DNA from: an uncultured Sutterella sp.
GTDB taxonomy: Bacteria > Pseudomonadota > Gammaproteobacteria > Burkholderiales > Burkholderiaceae_F
Direction of reading: 5' to 3'
Length of the DNA stretch: 64,000 nucleotides
Assembly (NCBI GenBank): GCA_905202595.1
Contig: CAJKSP010000007.1
Location: forward strand, 1-64,000
How positions within the stretch are numbered: position 1 is the stretch's first letter; each line of letters begins with the position of its first letter. Of this stretch, positions 16,516-25,654 are shown piece by piece. A model generated the notes under the pieces. It was not told the origin of the DNA, did not search any database, and saw only the letters and a program-made list of their open reading frames with translations. The translations under genes were made by a program, and so were the position numbers.

Positions 16516-17562
16516 TCAGCAAATTCTCGGCAGCTGCTCGCCCGCCAGCCAGTCGACCATGCGGCGGCCGCCCATAAGAGTCGTCATTTCAACAAAGCCC
16601 GGATGCTCGGCGGAAACCGTGCCGACGATGGCAGCGTTCTTGCCGCGCGGGTTGGCGCGCATGGCGGCAAGCGCTGCATCGGCTTCCTCGGCGGGAACGA
16701 TCACGATGAGCTTGCCTTCGTTGGCGACATAGAGCGGGTCAAGGCCGAGGAACTCGCAGGCCGCCTGCACTTCCGGGCGCACCGGGATGGCTTCTTCGTT
16801 GAGGAGAATGCCGACGTTCGATTCAGTGGCGATTTCATTGAGCGTCGTTGCAAGGCCGCCGCGCGTCGGATCGCGAAGCACATGCACATGGGGCGCCGCA
16901 GCGATGACGTCCGCCACGAGCTGGTTGAGCGGAGCGGAGTCGCTCTGAATCTCGGCGCCGAAGCTCATACCCTCGCGCTTCGACATGATGGCCATGCCGT
17001 GATCGCCGAGCGTGCCGGAAATGAGCACGCAGTCGCCCGGACGAGCTTCCTTGCCGGAGATGGTCTGGTCGGTGATTTTTTCGCCGACGCCCGCCGTCGA
17101 AATGTAGATGCCGTCGCCATGGCCCTTCTCGACGACTTTGGTGTCGCCCGTCACGATGGCGACGCCGGCTTCACGGGCCGTATCGGCCATCGAGATGACG
17201 ATGCGCTCGAGGTCGGCGAGCGGGAAGCCTTCTTCAAGAATGAAGGAGGCGGCAATGTAGAGCGGCTTGGCGCCGCAGACGGAAACGTCGTTCACCGTTC
17301 CGGCAATGGCCAGGACGCCGATGTCGCCGCCCGGAAAGAAGAGGGGCTTGACGACATGGGCATCGCAGGAAACGGCGATGGGTCGCTTCATCGGCGGCAT
17401 GACGGCGCCGTCATGGCCCTGGTCGAGCCATTCGTTCGTAAAGTGCTTTGCAAAAAGATCGCGGATGAGCTCCGCCGTTGCGCGCCCGCCCGAGCCCTGC
17501 GTCATGTCGACGGCGCCGTGCTTGATGTCGAGCTTTCTCACATATCCGGGCTTGATCGCCAT
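16516..17562 (-). CDS. hypE: hydrogenase maturation protein HypE
   Basis: HypE receives a carbamoyl group from HypF on its C-terminal Cys and dehydrates it with ATP to a thiocyanate, the source of the cyanide ligands of the NiFe centre. The 348-residue protein has the PurM-like ATP-binding fold, with DMTQGSGGRA near the start, the NDVSVCGAKP and GDTKVVE motifs, RDPTRGGLA, and the required terminal sequence PRIC, whose last Cys is residue 348. The frame is open further upstream, but the ATG at 17562 matches the family start. It is the last gene of the minus-strand hyp operon, 89 bases after hypD. Confidence 0.95.
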   Translation of the reverse strand: MAIKPGYVRKLDIKHGAVDMTQGSGGRATAELIRDLFAKHFTNEWLDQGHDGAVMPPMKRPIAVSCDAHVVKPLFFPGGDIGVLAIAGTVNDVSVCGAKPLYIAASFILEEGFPLADLERIVISMADTAREAGVAIVTGDTKVVEKGHGDGIYISTAGVGEKITDQTISGKEARPGDCVLISGTLGDHGMAIMSKREGMSFGAEIQSDSAPLNQLVADVIAAAPHVHVLRDPTRGGLATTLNEIATESNVGILLNEEAIPVRPEVQAACEFLGLDPLYVANEGKLIVIVPAEEADAALAAMRANPRGKNAAIVGTVSAEHPGFVEMTTLMGGRRMVDWLAGEQLPRIC

Positions 17563-17651
17563 AGCTTTTGAACCTTCTCTGCTGATTTTGAATTGGATGA
17601 ATGCAACTGGCGGCGGGCGGCGCGCTGCCGCCCGCGGCTGCTTTCTGGCGC

Positions 17652-18767
17652 TCAGTCGCGCCGGCCGTAGCTGAAGTACGCCGCACAGGCGCCTTCCGAG
17701 GACACCATGCAGGCGCCGATCGGATGCGAAGGCGTGCAGACCGTGCCGAAGAGGCGGCAGTCCTTGGGTTCCTTCTCGCCTCGCAGGATGGCGCCGCATT
17801 CGCAGGCCTTGTTGTCAGGCACGTGGCGCTCAGGCATGCTGAAGCGCTTCTCCGCATCGAAGCGCGCGTACTCGGGGCAAAGGCGCAGCGCCGATTCGGG
17901 CACTGAGCCGAGGCCGCGCCACTCGAAGCTTTCGCGCTTCTCGAAAACCTGCGCCATGAGGGCGATGGCCTTGAGGTTGCCCTCGGCCGTGACGGCGCGC
18001 GTGAATTCGTTTTCGACTTCATGGCGCCCCTCATTGACCTGACGCACTAGCATCAGGATGGTGAGGAGCATGTCGAGCGGTTCGAAGCCGCAGACGACCA
18101 CCGGAAGCTTCCATTTCTCGCTGAAGGTCCGGTAGGGATTCGAGCCGATGACGGCTGAGACGTGCGCAGGGCCGACGAGGCCGTCAAGCTTGGGCGCATT
18201 GGGACGCACCGGCGCCGTCACGAGGATGTGGTTCATCGCGGCGGGCGTCAGCACGTGGCAGCAGAAGACAGAGAAGTTTTCCAATCCGAGGCGCTCCGCT
18301 GCGAGGATGGCCGCGGCAGTGGGTGGGGTGGTCGTCTCGAAGCCGATGGCAAAGAACACGACCTGCTTGGCGGGATTCTCGCGGGCAATCTTGATGGCGT
18401 CCATCGGCGAATAGATCATGCGGACGTCGCCGCCCTCGGCTCGGCAGCTGAAAAGCGAGCGGCCGCCTGAAGCGGGCACGCGCATCGTATCGGCATAGGT
18501 GCAGAGAATCACCTTTTCCTTGAGGGCGAGCTCAATCGCCATGTCGATGCGGCCGATCGGCAGCACGCAGACCGGGCAGCCCGGGCCGTGAATCATGCGC
18601 ACATTCTTCGGCAGCACGTCCGAAAGGCCCCAGCGGCTCAGCACATGCGTGTGTCCGCCGCAGAATTCCATGAAGCGGTAGATGCGAGCGGGATCTGCTT
18701 CGGCGCAGATCTTCTCGGCGAGCGCCTTGGCTTCGGCCGTATTGCGGTATTCCGTCACGTGCTTCAT
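17652..18767 (-). CDS. hypD: hydrogenase maturation protein HypD
   Basis: HypD is the iron-sulfur scaffold on which, together with HypC, the Fe(CN)2CO unit is built before transfer to the large subunit. The 371-residue protein shows all expected motifs: FMEFCGGHTH (Cys at residue 36), the GPGCPVCVLP thiol-redox motif, GFETTTPPTA, and the C-terminal four-cysteine cluster region beginning ACECGAILRG, with further Cys in CRLFGTVCTP and GACMVSSEG. Its start overlaps the hypC stop by 4 bases (ATGA), so the two are translationally coupled, in line with their physical complex. Confidence 0.96.
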   Translation of the reverse strand: MKHVTEYRNTAEAKALAEKICAEADPARIYRFMEFCGGHTHVLSRWGLSDVLPKNVRMIHGPGCPVCVLPIGRIDMAIELALKEKVILCTYADTMRVPASGGRSLFSCRAEGGDVRMIYSPMDAIKIARENPAKQVVFFAIGFETTTPPTAAAILAAERLGLENFSVFCCHVLTPAAMNHILVTAPVRPNAPKLDGLVGPAHVSAVIGSNPYRTFSEKWKLPVVVCGFEPLDMLLTILMLVRQVNEGRHEVENEFTRAVTAEGNLKAIALMAQVFEKRESFEWRGLGSVPESALRLCPEYARFDAEKRFSMPERHVPDNKACECGAILRGEKEPKDCRLFGTVCTPSHPIGACMVSSEGACAAYFSYGRRD

Positions 18768-19027
18768 AGCGCGGCTCCAGGCTGCGAAGCGGCGGACGCG
18801 CTCGGGGCATCGCCGCCGGCTGCGGCCAGAATGGCGAGGGTTTCCTGAGCCTCCTTTTCGTCGATGCGGCTGAGCGCAAAGCCGACGTGCACGATCACCC
18901 AGTCGCCTTCTTTAGGCGCATCAATGAGCGAAACGTCCACTTCCTTCCGGACGCCGCCGAAGTCCGCTTCGGCGCTCATGCCGTCGGGCGAGACGCGCAG
19001 AAGCTGCGCGGGCACTGCCAAGCACAT
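18764..19027 (-). CDS. hypC: hydrogenase maturation chaperone HypC/HupF
   Basis: A small chaperone (87 residues) that holds the iron cofactor with HypD and delivers it to the hydrogenase large-subunit precursor. It begins MCLAVPAQ, and the Cys at position 2, freed by Met removal, is essential in the family. The OB-fold core (ADFGGVRKEVDVSLI, GDWVIVHVGFALSRIDEKEA) is complete. The last 20 or so residues are Ala/Ser-rich. AGGAG lies upstream of the ATG. It sits between hypF and hypD in the operon. Confidence 0.95.
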   Translation of the reverse strand: MCLAVPAQLLRVSPDGMSAEADFGGVRKEVDVSLIDAPKEGDWVIVHVGFALSRIDEKEAQETLAILAAAGGDAPSASAASQPGAAL

Positions 19028-19052
19028 TTGAGTATCTCCTAAAGCTGTTCAG

Positions 19053-21449
19053 TCAATTTTGTTCTGTTCGGTCGACATAGTCGAGCGCCGTGCGTCCGCG
19101 GGCGATGGCAAGCATGGCCAGCCAAGCCTGGCCGAGCGCAAGGCCGCCGTCTCCCGGGGGAACGGCATGCGAGAGCCGCGCTTCAGCGCCTGCCGCGGCA
19201 AAAGCCTCGCGCACCGTCTGCTCAAGCGTGCGGTTGAGGAAGCACCCGCCCGAAAGCGCCATGAAGGCGCCGTCCGGATCGCGCTTGGCGGCGGCAAGCG
19301 CCCACTGCGCAATGGCGTGCGCCATGGTTTTTTCGATCGTGCCGGCCCACCAGGCGCGGCTTTCAGGCCATCGTCCGGAATGCATGTCTGCGGCGCGCGC
19401 TTCGGCTGCGGCTTTGAAAAGCGGGAGCAGATCGAGAACGCCGTCGCGCGAAATGCGCCAGCCGTCTTCCAGTACGGCGCCAGAGCCGTTGCCCAGGCTC
19501 TCCAGCCGCATGGCCGCCGTCGCTTCATCATGCTGCACGAGCGTGATGCCGAGCAGAGCTGCAGCTGCATCGTACCAGCGGCCGAGGGCCGAAGAGCGAA
19601 GCGTGCGGGGCGAACGCGCGAGCGCTGCGATCATCTTTGCGCCGGGCATGCTGCCGAAGAAAAGCTCGATCAGGTCTTCGCGACCCATTTCGACGAGCGC
19701 CGCAGCGCCCATGCGCCAGGGCTCTCGAGCGGCTCTGTCGCCGCCGGGAATCGGCAGCGTTCTCAGGTGTCCGAGGCGCTCGACGCAGGTGGCCCCGACC
19801 GCAAGAAGCTCGCCGCCCCAAACATGGCCGTCGGGGCCAAGGCCGACGCCGTCGAGCGCCAGGCCAAGCGTGCGCTCCGTGCGTCCGGCTTCAGCCATGA
19901 CGGCGCCTATGTGCGCCGCGTGGTGCGCAACAGCGACGACCGGTTTGCCGGAAGCTTCGGCAAGGCGGTGCGCCAGCGCTGTGGAGAAGAAGTCCGGATG
20001 GAGGTCGCACGCATAGGCTTCGGGCTTGACATCCAGAATGTCTTCCAGATGCGCGGCCGCTTCTTCCAGCGCTTCGCAGACGACGGCGTTTTCGAGGTCG
20101 CCCACATGCTGCGTGAGAAAAGCCTCTGCGCCGCGCGTGAGGCAGGCGGTGTTTTTGAGATAGGGGCCGAGCGCAAGAACAGAGGCGGGGGCGCCTTCAG
20201 GCGGAGACAGCTTCACCGCTTCAGGCGTCAGGCCGCGCGAACGGCGCACCCAGACGGGCTTTTCGTTCATGACGCGCACGACGGAGTCGTCGCAGCGCAC
20301 CAGAATTTCGCGGTTGTGCACGAGATACGCATCGGCCATCGGCGCAAGGCGCCGGAGCGCCTCGTCGTTTTTGATGACAAGGGGTTCGCCGCCGGGGTTT
20401 GCGCTCGTCATGACGAGAAGAGCCGGATGCGGCTCGCTTTCAAGCCAGTCGAGCCCTTCGGGTTCGCCCGCGAGCGTATGAAAGAGCAGCGCATGCAGGG
20501 GCGTGTACGGCAGCATCACGCCTGTTTCGGCCAGGCCGTCGGAAACGCCTGGGAGCGCCGCATCGGCGCCTGGCTTCTTGCGCGCGAGCACGATGGGGTG
20601 CGCCGGCGAGAGCAGAAGCGCTTTCTCCGCCTCGGTCAGCTCCACCCAGGCTTGAGCCGATGCGATGTTTGCGCACATGACGGCGAGCGGCTTTTCGTCG
20701 CGGCGCTTGCGGCGCCGCAGCCTGGCTACGGCTTCAGCATTCTTGGCGTCGCAGACGAGGTGAAAGCCGCCGATGCCCTTGATGGCAACCGTTTCGCCGC
20801 GGCGGATCGCTTCGCATGCGAGGCGCACTGGGTCGCCTTCAACGCGCTGGCCTTCGGCATCGAGCAGCTCGAGCTGCGGGCCGCAGACGGGGCAGGCATT
20901 GGGCTGCGCATGAAAGCGCCGGTCCAGCGGGTTCTCGTATTCTCGGCGGCAGTCCGGGCACATCGGGAATGCAGCCATCGAAGTCTGCGGCCGGTCGTAG
21001 GGCAGGTGGCGAGTGATCGTGAAGCGCGGCCCGCAGTGCGTGCAGTTGGTGAAGGCGTAGCGCCAGCGCCGGTTCCCGCGGTCGAACATGTCCGCAAAGC
21101 ATGCGCGGCACGTGGCCGCGTCGGCCGTGATAGCCGTCGTGACCCGGCCGCCTTCGCGCGAGGCCGTGATGCGAAAGCCTTCGAGGCCTCGCACGGGCTC
21201 TTCGGTTTCGCGGATTTCGTCAATGCGCGCGAGCGGCGGCTTTTCAGCGACGAGCGTTTTGGCAAAGGCTTCAACCGCGGCGCGTTCGCCTTCGATGCGC
21301 ACGCCTACGCCCTGAGCGTCATTGAAGACTTCGCCCGAGAGGTTGAGTGCGGCGGCTATGCGGTAGACGGTGGGGCGGAAGCCTACGCCCTGCACGAGGC
21401 CGGTGACGCGGACAAGCCGCGCAATGCGTTCTCGATCCTGCGCTGCCAT
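19053..21449 (-). CDS. hypF: carbamoyltransferase HypF
   Basis: HypF uses carbamoyl phosphate and ATP to place a carbamoyl group on HypE, the first step of cyanide-ligand synthesis. The 798-residue protein shows the standard domain order. An acylphosphatase domain (about 10-100) has the VTGLVQGVGFRP motif. Two zinc-finger units follow, with Cys pairs CRAC/CTHC and CPDC/CPVC. A YrdC-like domain follows (KGIGGFHLVCDA, then KRRDEKPLAVM), and last a Kae1-like domain with the metal-binding VAHHAAHIGAVMAE. Length is slightly over the E. coli protein (about 750). Two hairpins separate it from hypB upstream; hypC follows after 25 bases. Confidence 0.96.
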   Translation of the reverse strand: MAAQDRERIARLVRVTGLVQGVGFRPTVYRIAAALNLSGEVFNDAQGVGVRIEGERAAVEAFAKTLVAEKPPLARIDEIRETEEPVRGLEGFRITASREGGRVTTAITADAATCRACFADMFDRGNRRWRYAFTNCTHCGPRFTITRHLPYDRPQTSMAAFPMCPDCRREYENPLDRRFHAQPNACPVCGPQLELLDAEGQRVEGDPVRLACEAIRRGETVAIKGIGGFHLVCDAKNAEAVARLRRRKRRDEKPLAVMCANIASAQAWVELTEAEKALLLSPAHPIVLARKKPGADAALPGVSDGLAETGVMLPYTPLHALLFHTLAGEPEGLDWLESEPHPALLVMTSANPGGEPLVIKNDEALRRLAPMADAYLVHNREILVRCDDSVVRVMNEKPVWVRRSRGLTPEAVKLSPPEGAPASVLALGPYLKNTACLTRGAEAFLTQHVGDLENAVVCEALEEAAAHLEDILDVKPEAYACDLHPDFFSTALAHRLAEASGKPVVAVAHHAAHIGAVMAEAGRTERTLGLALDGVGLGPDGHVWGGELLAVGATCVERLGHLRTLPIPGGDRAAREPWRMGAAALVEMGREDLIELFFGSMPGAKMIAALARSPRTLRSSALGRWYDAAAALLGITLVQHDEATAAMRLESLGNGSGAVLEDGWRISRDGVLDLLPLFKAAAEARAADMHSGRWPESRAWWAGTIEKTMAHAIAQWALAAAKRDPDGAFMALSGGCFLNRTLEQTVREAFAAAGAEARLSHAVPPGDGGLALGQAWLAMLAIARGRTALDYVDRTEQN

Positions 21450-21507
21450 ATCTTGAGTTCCTTTGCGAGCGGTTCTCGAGCCGTTCGCCGGCGCGCTGCC
21501 GGCGGCG

Positions 21508-21559
21508 GGCGCTTTCGAGCGCCTTTTGCCTGCCGTCCGCCAAAGCGAGACGGACGGCA
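21508..21559 (-). other. pair of hairpins between hypB and hypF
   Basis: The first (21531-21559) pairs TGCCGTCCG with CGGACGGCA perfectly. The second (21508-21523) is GGCGCT/AGCGCC closed by a TTCG tetraloop. Neither has a T run on the minus strand, so they may tune expression within the operon or protect the hypB message end. Confidence 0.45.
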
Positions 21560-21582
21560 GCCTGCGGCGTTCAGACGGCCGG

Positions 21583-22452
21583 TCAGATGGCGGCGAGCGC
21601 GAGCTCTGCCTTGAGCCAGGCCAGCCATTTGCCGAGCCCTTCGCCCGTTGCGGCGGAGAGGCGGATCACCTTGACGCGAGGATTGACGCGCTTGGCATTC
21701 GCCTCCGCCTTGTCGGCATCGAACTTGACGTAGGGCAGAAGGTCGATTTTGTTGAGAATGACGAGATCCGACGCACGGAACATGTCCGGGTACTTGAGGG
21801 GCTTGTCTTCGCCTTCCGTCACGGAAAGAACGGCAACCTTGTGCGCTTCGCCGAGGTCGAACTCCGCCGGGCAGACGAGATTGCCGACGTTTTCGATGAA
21901 AAGGATCGAGCCGTCTTCGGGCGCAAGGCGCGAGACAGCCGCTTCAATCATGGCGGCGTCGAGGTGGCAGCCCTTGCCGGTGTTGATCTGCAGGGCCTTG
22001 GCGCCCGCTGCGCGGATGCGCTCTGCGTCGTTGTCCGTCTGCTGGTCGCCTTCGATCACAGCGGTCTTGACGGGATCCGCTTCGGCAGCGAGCGCGCGAA
22101 GCGTTGCCGCGAGAAGCTCGGTTTTGCCCGATCCCGGGGAAGACACGAGATTGAGGGCGAGGATGTGCTTCGCCGCAAACAGCGTGCGGTTCTTCGCGGC
22201 CGTCTCGTTGTTGCGTCCGAGGATGTCTTCCTCGATGGCGAGCGCGCGGCCAGCCGGCGTGTCGGCCGAATGGCTGTGCTCGGGATGTGCGTGGTCGTGA
22301 TGATGGTCATGCTCATGGTCGTGCTCATGAGCATGGCTGTGCTCATGACCGTCGTGGTCGTCATGAACATGCATCGTCACGTTGCCGTTTTCGTCGACAT
22401 GCTCGTGCATGTGAACGTGGCCCGGAAGGCCGCAGCCGCAGGTGGTGCACAT
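21583..22452 (-). CDS. hypB: nickel-inserting GTPase HypB
   Basis: HypB is the metal-binding GTPase that works with HypA to put nickel into the hydrogenase large subunit. The 289-residue protein starts MCTTCGCG, giving the N-terminal CxxCGC high-affinity nickel site. Residues about 12-65 are exceptionally rich in His and Asp, a nickel-storage region seen in rhizobial and some betaproteobacterial HypB but absent from E. coli. The GTPase domain has the P-loop SSPGSGKTE, the ENVGNLVCP motif and NKIDLL. The ATG at 22452 is preferred over an in-frame start 18 bases upstream because it exposes the nickel motif. Confidence 0.96.
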   Translation of the reverse strand: MCTTCGCGLPGHVHMHEHVDENGNVTMHVHDDHDGHEHSHAHEHDHEHDHHHDHAHPEHSHSADTPAGRALAIEEDILGRNNETAAKNRTLFAAKHILALNLVSSPGSGKTELLAATLRALAAEADPVKTAVIEGDQQTDNDAERIRAAGAKALQINTGKGCHLDAAMIEAAVSRLAPEDGSILFIENVGNLVCPAEFDLGEAHKVAVLSVTEGEDKPLKYPDMFRASDLVILNKIDLLPYVKFDADKAEANAKRVNPRVKVIRLSAATGEGLGKWLAWLKAELALAAI

Positions 22453-22662
22453 AATGTCTGGTCTCCTCAAAAAGAGGGCGGAGCGCGTGCCGGCCTTGGC
22501 GGGCGGCGCGCTGGACGCGTGACGGCAGGTCAGCGTCTCCGCTGCATGAAAAACTCGATGCGGAAGGCGAGGACGCAGCGCAGACGGGCGCGCCCGCAGG
22601 GCGCCGGCATCCGATCAGCCTTCCGGAGGGAAAAAGGTTAGCGCGCAGCGCGCCCGAGGTCA

Positions 22663-23082
22663 TCATCCATTAGTCGAATGCGAAGCGCCGCCGGCTTCGT
22701 CCGATGGGGTAGCGGCGTCCCTCTCTTCGGAGCCGTCTGCTTCGTCCTCAATGAGATCGAGAACGCGCATGTCCGTGCCGCCGGTGGCTGCAAGCTGAAA
22801 GCCGCCGCAGAAGGGGCAGGGGTCGCCGTAGCGCTTGAGGGGCACCGTCTTGCCGCAGCTCATGCACCAAGCTTCTCCGGGCGGCCGCTCGATCACCAGG
22901 GCGGCCTTGTCGGCAGGCCCGCCTTTCTTGACGCTCTCCCAAGCGAACTGCAGGCTTGGGATGTCGACGCCGGCGAGCTCGCCCACGGCGATGCGCACCG
23001 ATTTCACCCGCTTTACGCCGTTGCTGCGGCAGGTGCGCTCAACAATTTCAATGATGCCTTCGGCAATGGAGAGTTCATGCAC
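22663..23082 (-). CDS. hypA: nickel metallochaperone HypA
   Basis: HypA delivers nickel with HypB. The 139-residue protein begins MHELSIAEGI, with the nickel-binding His at position 2. Its zinc ribbon has the Cys pairs CMSCG and CPFCGG. The start codon is GTG at 23082, with GAGGAG about 12 bases upstream. The protein has an unusual acidic/Ser-rich tail of about 25 residues after the normal end (DEADGSEERDAATPSDEAGG). hypB follows after a 210-base gap without an obvious terminator. Confidence 0.95.
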   Translation of the reverse strand: MHELSIAEGIIEIVERTCRSNGVKRVKSVRIAVGELAGVDIPSLQFAWESVKKGGPADKAALVIERPPGEAWCMSCGKTVPLKRYGDPCPFCGGFQLAATGGTDMRVLDLIEDEADGSEERDAATPSDEAGGASHSTNG

Positions 23083-23104
23083 AGCTAGGGACTCCTCATG
23101 GCTG

Positions 23105-24469
23105 TCAGTACGCAGTCTGCGCCTTGCGCTCGGCCGCGCAGCCGAAGCGCAGCTCGATCGGCACGCAGGCGTCCAGTCCGAAGAGCGTTTCCCGCACCGC
23201 CTGCGAGATTTCTTCGCGCTCTTCAGCGGTCTTGGGCTCCTTGAGGCTCAGGCTGCGAGAGAGCGCAAGGAGCATCCGCTGGCCAGGACCGTAAGGGGCA
23301 AACTGCCATTCGGTTGGGGAAGTGATCTTCAGCTCGGCGATGCCGCCGTCAGGACCGAGGCGCAGGGCATGGGCAAGCAGGCCGCGTGCTGTTTCCGCGA
23401 GCGCCAGCGCAACGCCCGGCTCCGGTGAATAGGTCCAGAGAATCGACGCAGGGAGCGGCTCGAAGGCTTCGCTTGACGGAATCTCAATCGCAGCCGCCTT
23501 TTCGGGCCAGCAGTAGCGGCGGACGAGCTCGAGGCCGATCGCGGTTTCAAGAATTCTTGCGGCCAGCAGGGTCGACGGCGACAGTCCGCGCTGGCGGCAC
23601 ATTTCCTTGACGAGCGGATGCGTGCGCATTCTCGAAGCCGCGCCGGTGAGGCGGGGCGAGCCTTCCCAAAAAGGCGCCAGTGCAAAGCCCGGCTCGTGCA
23701 GCATGCGGTGAAGAAGCTCGTCGGCAAAGCTTTCGGACTGCTTCTTTTCTCTCGCGAAGAGCATCGGCGACTCCATGTCGCTGAAGTCCGCTCCGCGCTT
23801 CAGGTAGCGTGCAAGCAGCGCTGCGGCGGGCGATGCCGTCGGCGCCAGGCTGGCGCTGGCGGCCCAGCCGGCAAGCGCCGACTCTGAGGTCAGGCGCTCG
23901 AGCGCTTCCACGGGCTCCATGCCGAAGAGACGCTTTACGGCGAGCACGCGGGCGCCCGCTTCGACGCTGCGCGCCGTTTCCTTGGCCGCTTCAAGGCGCC
24001 GCGCGCTGAAGACGATGCCGCCTTCGGGCGTGCGGTTCTCGTACGCGAAGGGATTCATGGCAAGGATGTGTTCGGCGAGCGTGGCGACGCCGGTTCGAAG
24101 GGCGCCGAGCGCTCGGGCATCTTCGGGCTCGAGGCGCAGGCCCATGAGGCGCGAGGCTTCAAGCAGGAGGACGCGAAGGCTCTCGACCAGGCCTTCGAGG
24201 AGCATGGCCGCCTCTACAAAGCCGCCGTCGGCCGCGCGCCGAACGGCTTCATTGGTTCCCGATGCGCTGAGCTTGGCCGCATCGAAGCACGAGAGGTGCG
24301 CGACGGGGCAGAGGCCGTAGAGCATCGTGAAGAGCCGGCGTGCCTTCGTGCGGTTGGCCGGCGCGGCGATGAGGCGGGCAGCCGCATCCGTTCGGGTGTT
24401 CGTGAGCGACAAGGCGGCGCGGCCGCTCTTGGCGCAGACCGTAACTTCGATGGCGCCTGTATCAATCAT
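23105..24469 (-). CDS. HupK/HoxV-like hydrogenase maturation protein
   Basis: A 454-residue protein resembling a degenerate NiFe-hydrogenase large subunit. Near residue 53 it has LYGLCPVAH in place of the catalytic RxCGxCxxxH motif. Near the C-terminus, DACVPIELRFG stands where the DPCxxCxxH motif would be. This matches HupK/HoxV, scaffold proteins that are thought to help carry the Fe(CN)2CO centre to uptake hydrogenases. The middle is Ala/Leu-rich and variable. The start overlaps the HybE-like gene by 4 bases, and hypA follows after 22 bases. HupK-type genes are typical of oxygen-tolerant or uptake hydrogenase loci in proteobacteria. Confidence 0.78.
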   Translation of the reverse strand: MIDTGAIEVTVCAKSGRAALSLTNTRTDAAARLIAAPANRTKARRLFTMLYGLCPVAHLSCFDAAKLSASGTNEAVRRAADGGFVEAAMLLEGLVESLRVLLLEASRLMGLRLEPEDARALGALRTGVATLAEHILAMNPFAYENRTPEGGIVFSARRLEAAKETARSVEAGARVLAVKRLFGMEPVEALERLTSESALAGWAASASLAPTASPAAALLARYLKRGADFSDMESPMLFAREKKQSESFADELLHRMLHEPGFALAPFWEGSPRLTGAASRMRTHPLVKEMCRQRGLSPSTLLAARILETAIGLELVRRYCWPEKAAAIEIPSSEAFEPLPASILWTYSPEPGVALALAETARGLLAHALRLGPDGGIAELKITSPTEWQFAPYGPGQRMLLALSRSLSLKEPKTAEEREEISQAVRETLFGLDACVPIELRFGCAAERKAQTAY

Positions 24470-25248
24470 CTGCTGGATTTCGAGGAATGGGGTGCAGCCG
24501 CGCTATCAGCCGGCGCCGAAGCGGCAGGTTGGGCGGAAGGCGCAGGCGTCGAGGGCGCAGCGGGCTTCTTAATGTCCGCTGCGGCTTTTTCCTTGTCAAG
24601 GCCGCGGCCGAAGAGCGCTCGCCGCGAGACGCGGCGCTCGAAGAAGGGCTCGCGTTCAGCCGCCGGCGCCGGCTCAGGCTTCTTCGGCGTCAGCGCCGGC
24701 GTCGATTCGTAGTTCTTCGGCGGCGCCACTTTGATCGGAATCACGCGCCGCAGCTCCCCGTCGGCAGAAGGCGGGATCCATGCGACGGCGTCTTCGTCGT
24801 CGTCTGGGAGCGCCTGAGCCGTGAGCATCGCATCGAAGGCGGCCTGCGCGAAGACATCGGCCGCGGCTTGATTCTCAATGTCGAGCACAGGGCTCTTGAG
24901 CGAAAGCATGAAGAACCGTCCGAGGATCGGATCTTCAATCGCCATAAAGGGGAAGTCGCCTGCTGGAAGCTCGAGCGTCCATTCGCGACCGGCTGCAACC
25001 TGCGGCCAGCTTTCACGGCAGCCGCAGGCATATACGGCTGCAATGCACCACGGCAGCGCCATGACGCCGAACCAGTCCATCTGCCAGCGGCGAAACGCCG
25101 CTGCACGGACTTGGATTTTTGGATTGACGATCGGCAGGCCCTTCATGCGGGTTTCGGCGATCTGACGGAACCCTTGCTCGAAGAAGGCAGCGGGCGATTC
25201 GCTGAATACCCGCAGCGGGGCGGCAGCTTCTCTGCGTAACTCGTTCAC
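24466..25248 (-). CDS. HybE/HupJ-family hydrogenase assembly chaperone
   Basis: A 260-residue protein whose residues about 20-150 match the HybE/HupJ family: FRQIAETRMKGLPIVNPKIQV, then a WFGVMALPW core, then a glycine-poor beta region. The short motif SRRALFGRG near residue 212 resembles the LLFGRR end of E. coli HybE. The last 50 residues are a Pro/Ala-rich tail not found in short homologues. I choose the GTG at 25248 because GGAGA lies 9 bases before it; the frame is open for another 40 codons upstream. It is the first gene of the minus-strand maturation operon, divergent from hyaA. HybE-type proteins proofread export of the Tat-dependent hydrogenase. Confidence 0.75.
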   Translation of the reverse strand: MNELRREAAAPLRVFSESPAAFFEQGFRQIAETRMKGLPIVNPKIQVRAAAFRRWQMDWFGVMALPWCIAAVYACGCRESWPQVAAGREWTLELPAGDFPFMAIEDPILGRFFMLSLKSPVLDIENQAAADVFAQAAFDAMLTAQALPDDDEDAVAWIPPSADGELRRVIPIKVAPPKNYESTPALTPKKPEPAPAAEREPFFERRVSRRALFGRGLDKEKAAADIKKPAAPSTPAPSAQPAASAPADSAAAPHSSKSSR

Positions 25249-25472
25249 GTGAGATGGTCTCCGTAGGCTCGCCGGCGCCGGCGCGGCAAGCCGCGCACTG
25301 GGCGATGGAATCGAAAAGCGGCGCAAATCAAATGAAAAAGTATAGGGAAGCGCCTTCCTGCCGCCCATTGTCCGAAAGGCGCGCTTCGCTCCGTCTGAAG
25401 GAGGATTCTCTTTCCCCTAGGTGAGAGCGCGAAAGGCGCTGCGGATGCGCTTGGGCCTGCGCAAAGACAGAA

Positions 25473-25502
25473 ATTACTCCGGGGTAGTTCTTCTGGGGTA
25501 GT
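25473..25502 (+). promoter_or_regulatory. GGGGTAGT repeat pair and candidate -24/-12 promoter
   Basis: GGGGTAGT occurs at 25481-25488 and 25495-25502, 14 bases apart. The first copy is preceded by ATTACTCC, an imperfect inverted copy. Starting within the second copy, GG (25497-25498) and GC (25509-25510) are separated by exactly 10 bases with TT before the GC, the spacing of a sigma-54 promoter. Match to the rest of the consensus is modest. Confidence 0.35.
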
Positions 25503-25503
25503 G

Positions 25504-25517
25504 TTATTGCGCAATAA
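25504..25517. promoter_or_regulatory. perfect palindrome TTATTGCGCAATAA
   Basis: A 14-base sequence identical to its own reverse complement in the hyaA upstream region, 225 bases before the start codon. It could be an operator for a dimeric regulator. It overlaps the possible -12 element. Confidence 0.45.
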
Positions 25518-25593
25518 ACATTCCTCTGAAGAATGGCGAAGACTTCGGGTGCATGCCTATGCTTCATGGCGAAGCGGTGCGCAGCTCCGAGCT

Positions 25594-25654
25594 TTGGGCG
25601 AGGAGCCTGCGCGCCGCTGGGGGAAAGCCCGCCAGCGAAGCGCCGCTCGCCCAA
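25594..25654 (+). other. long hairpin in the hyaABC leader
   Basis: TTGGGCGAG pairs perfectly with CTCGCCCAA at the base. Inside are GCGC/GCGC, then CGCTGG/CCAGCG, then a GGG-AAA-GCCC tip, so nearly the whole 61-base element folds on itself. It ends about 87 bases before the start codon and has no T run, so it looks like a structured 5' untranslated element. Confidence 0.55.

Noticed and set aside
19059..21614. An 851-codon plus-strand frame opposite hypF
   Set aside because: It mirrors the real gene's codon pattern and has no recognisable motif. Similar shadows lie opposite the flavoprotein (10178-11656) and hyaB (26659-28551).
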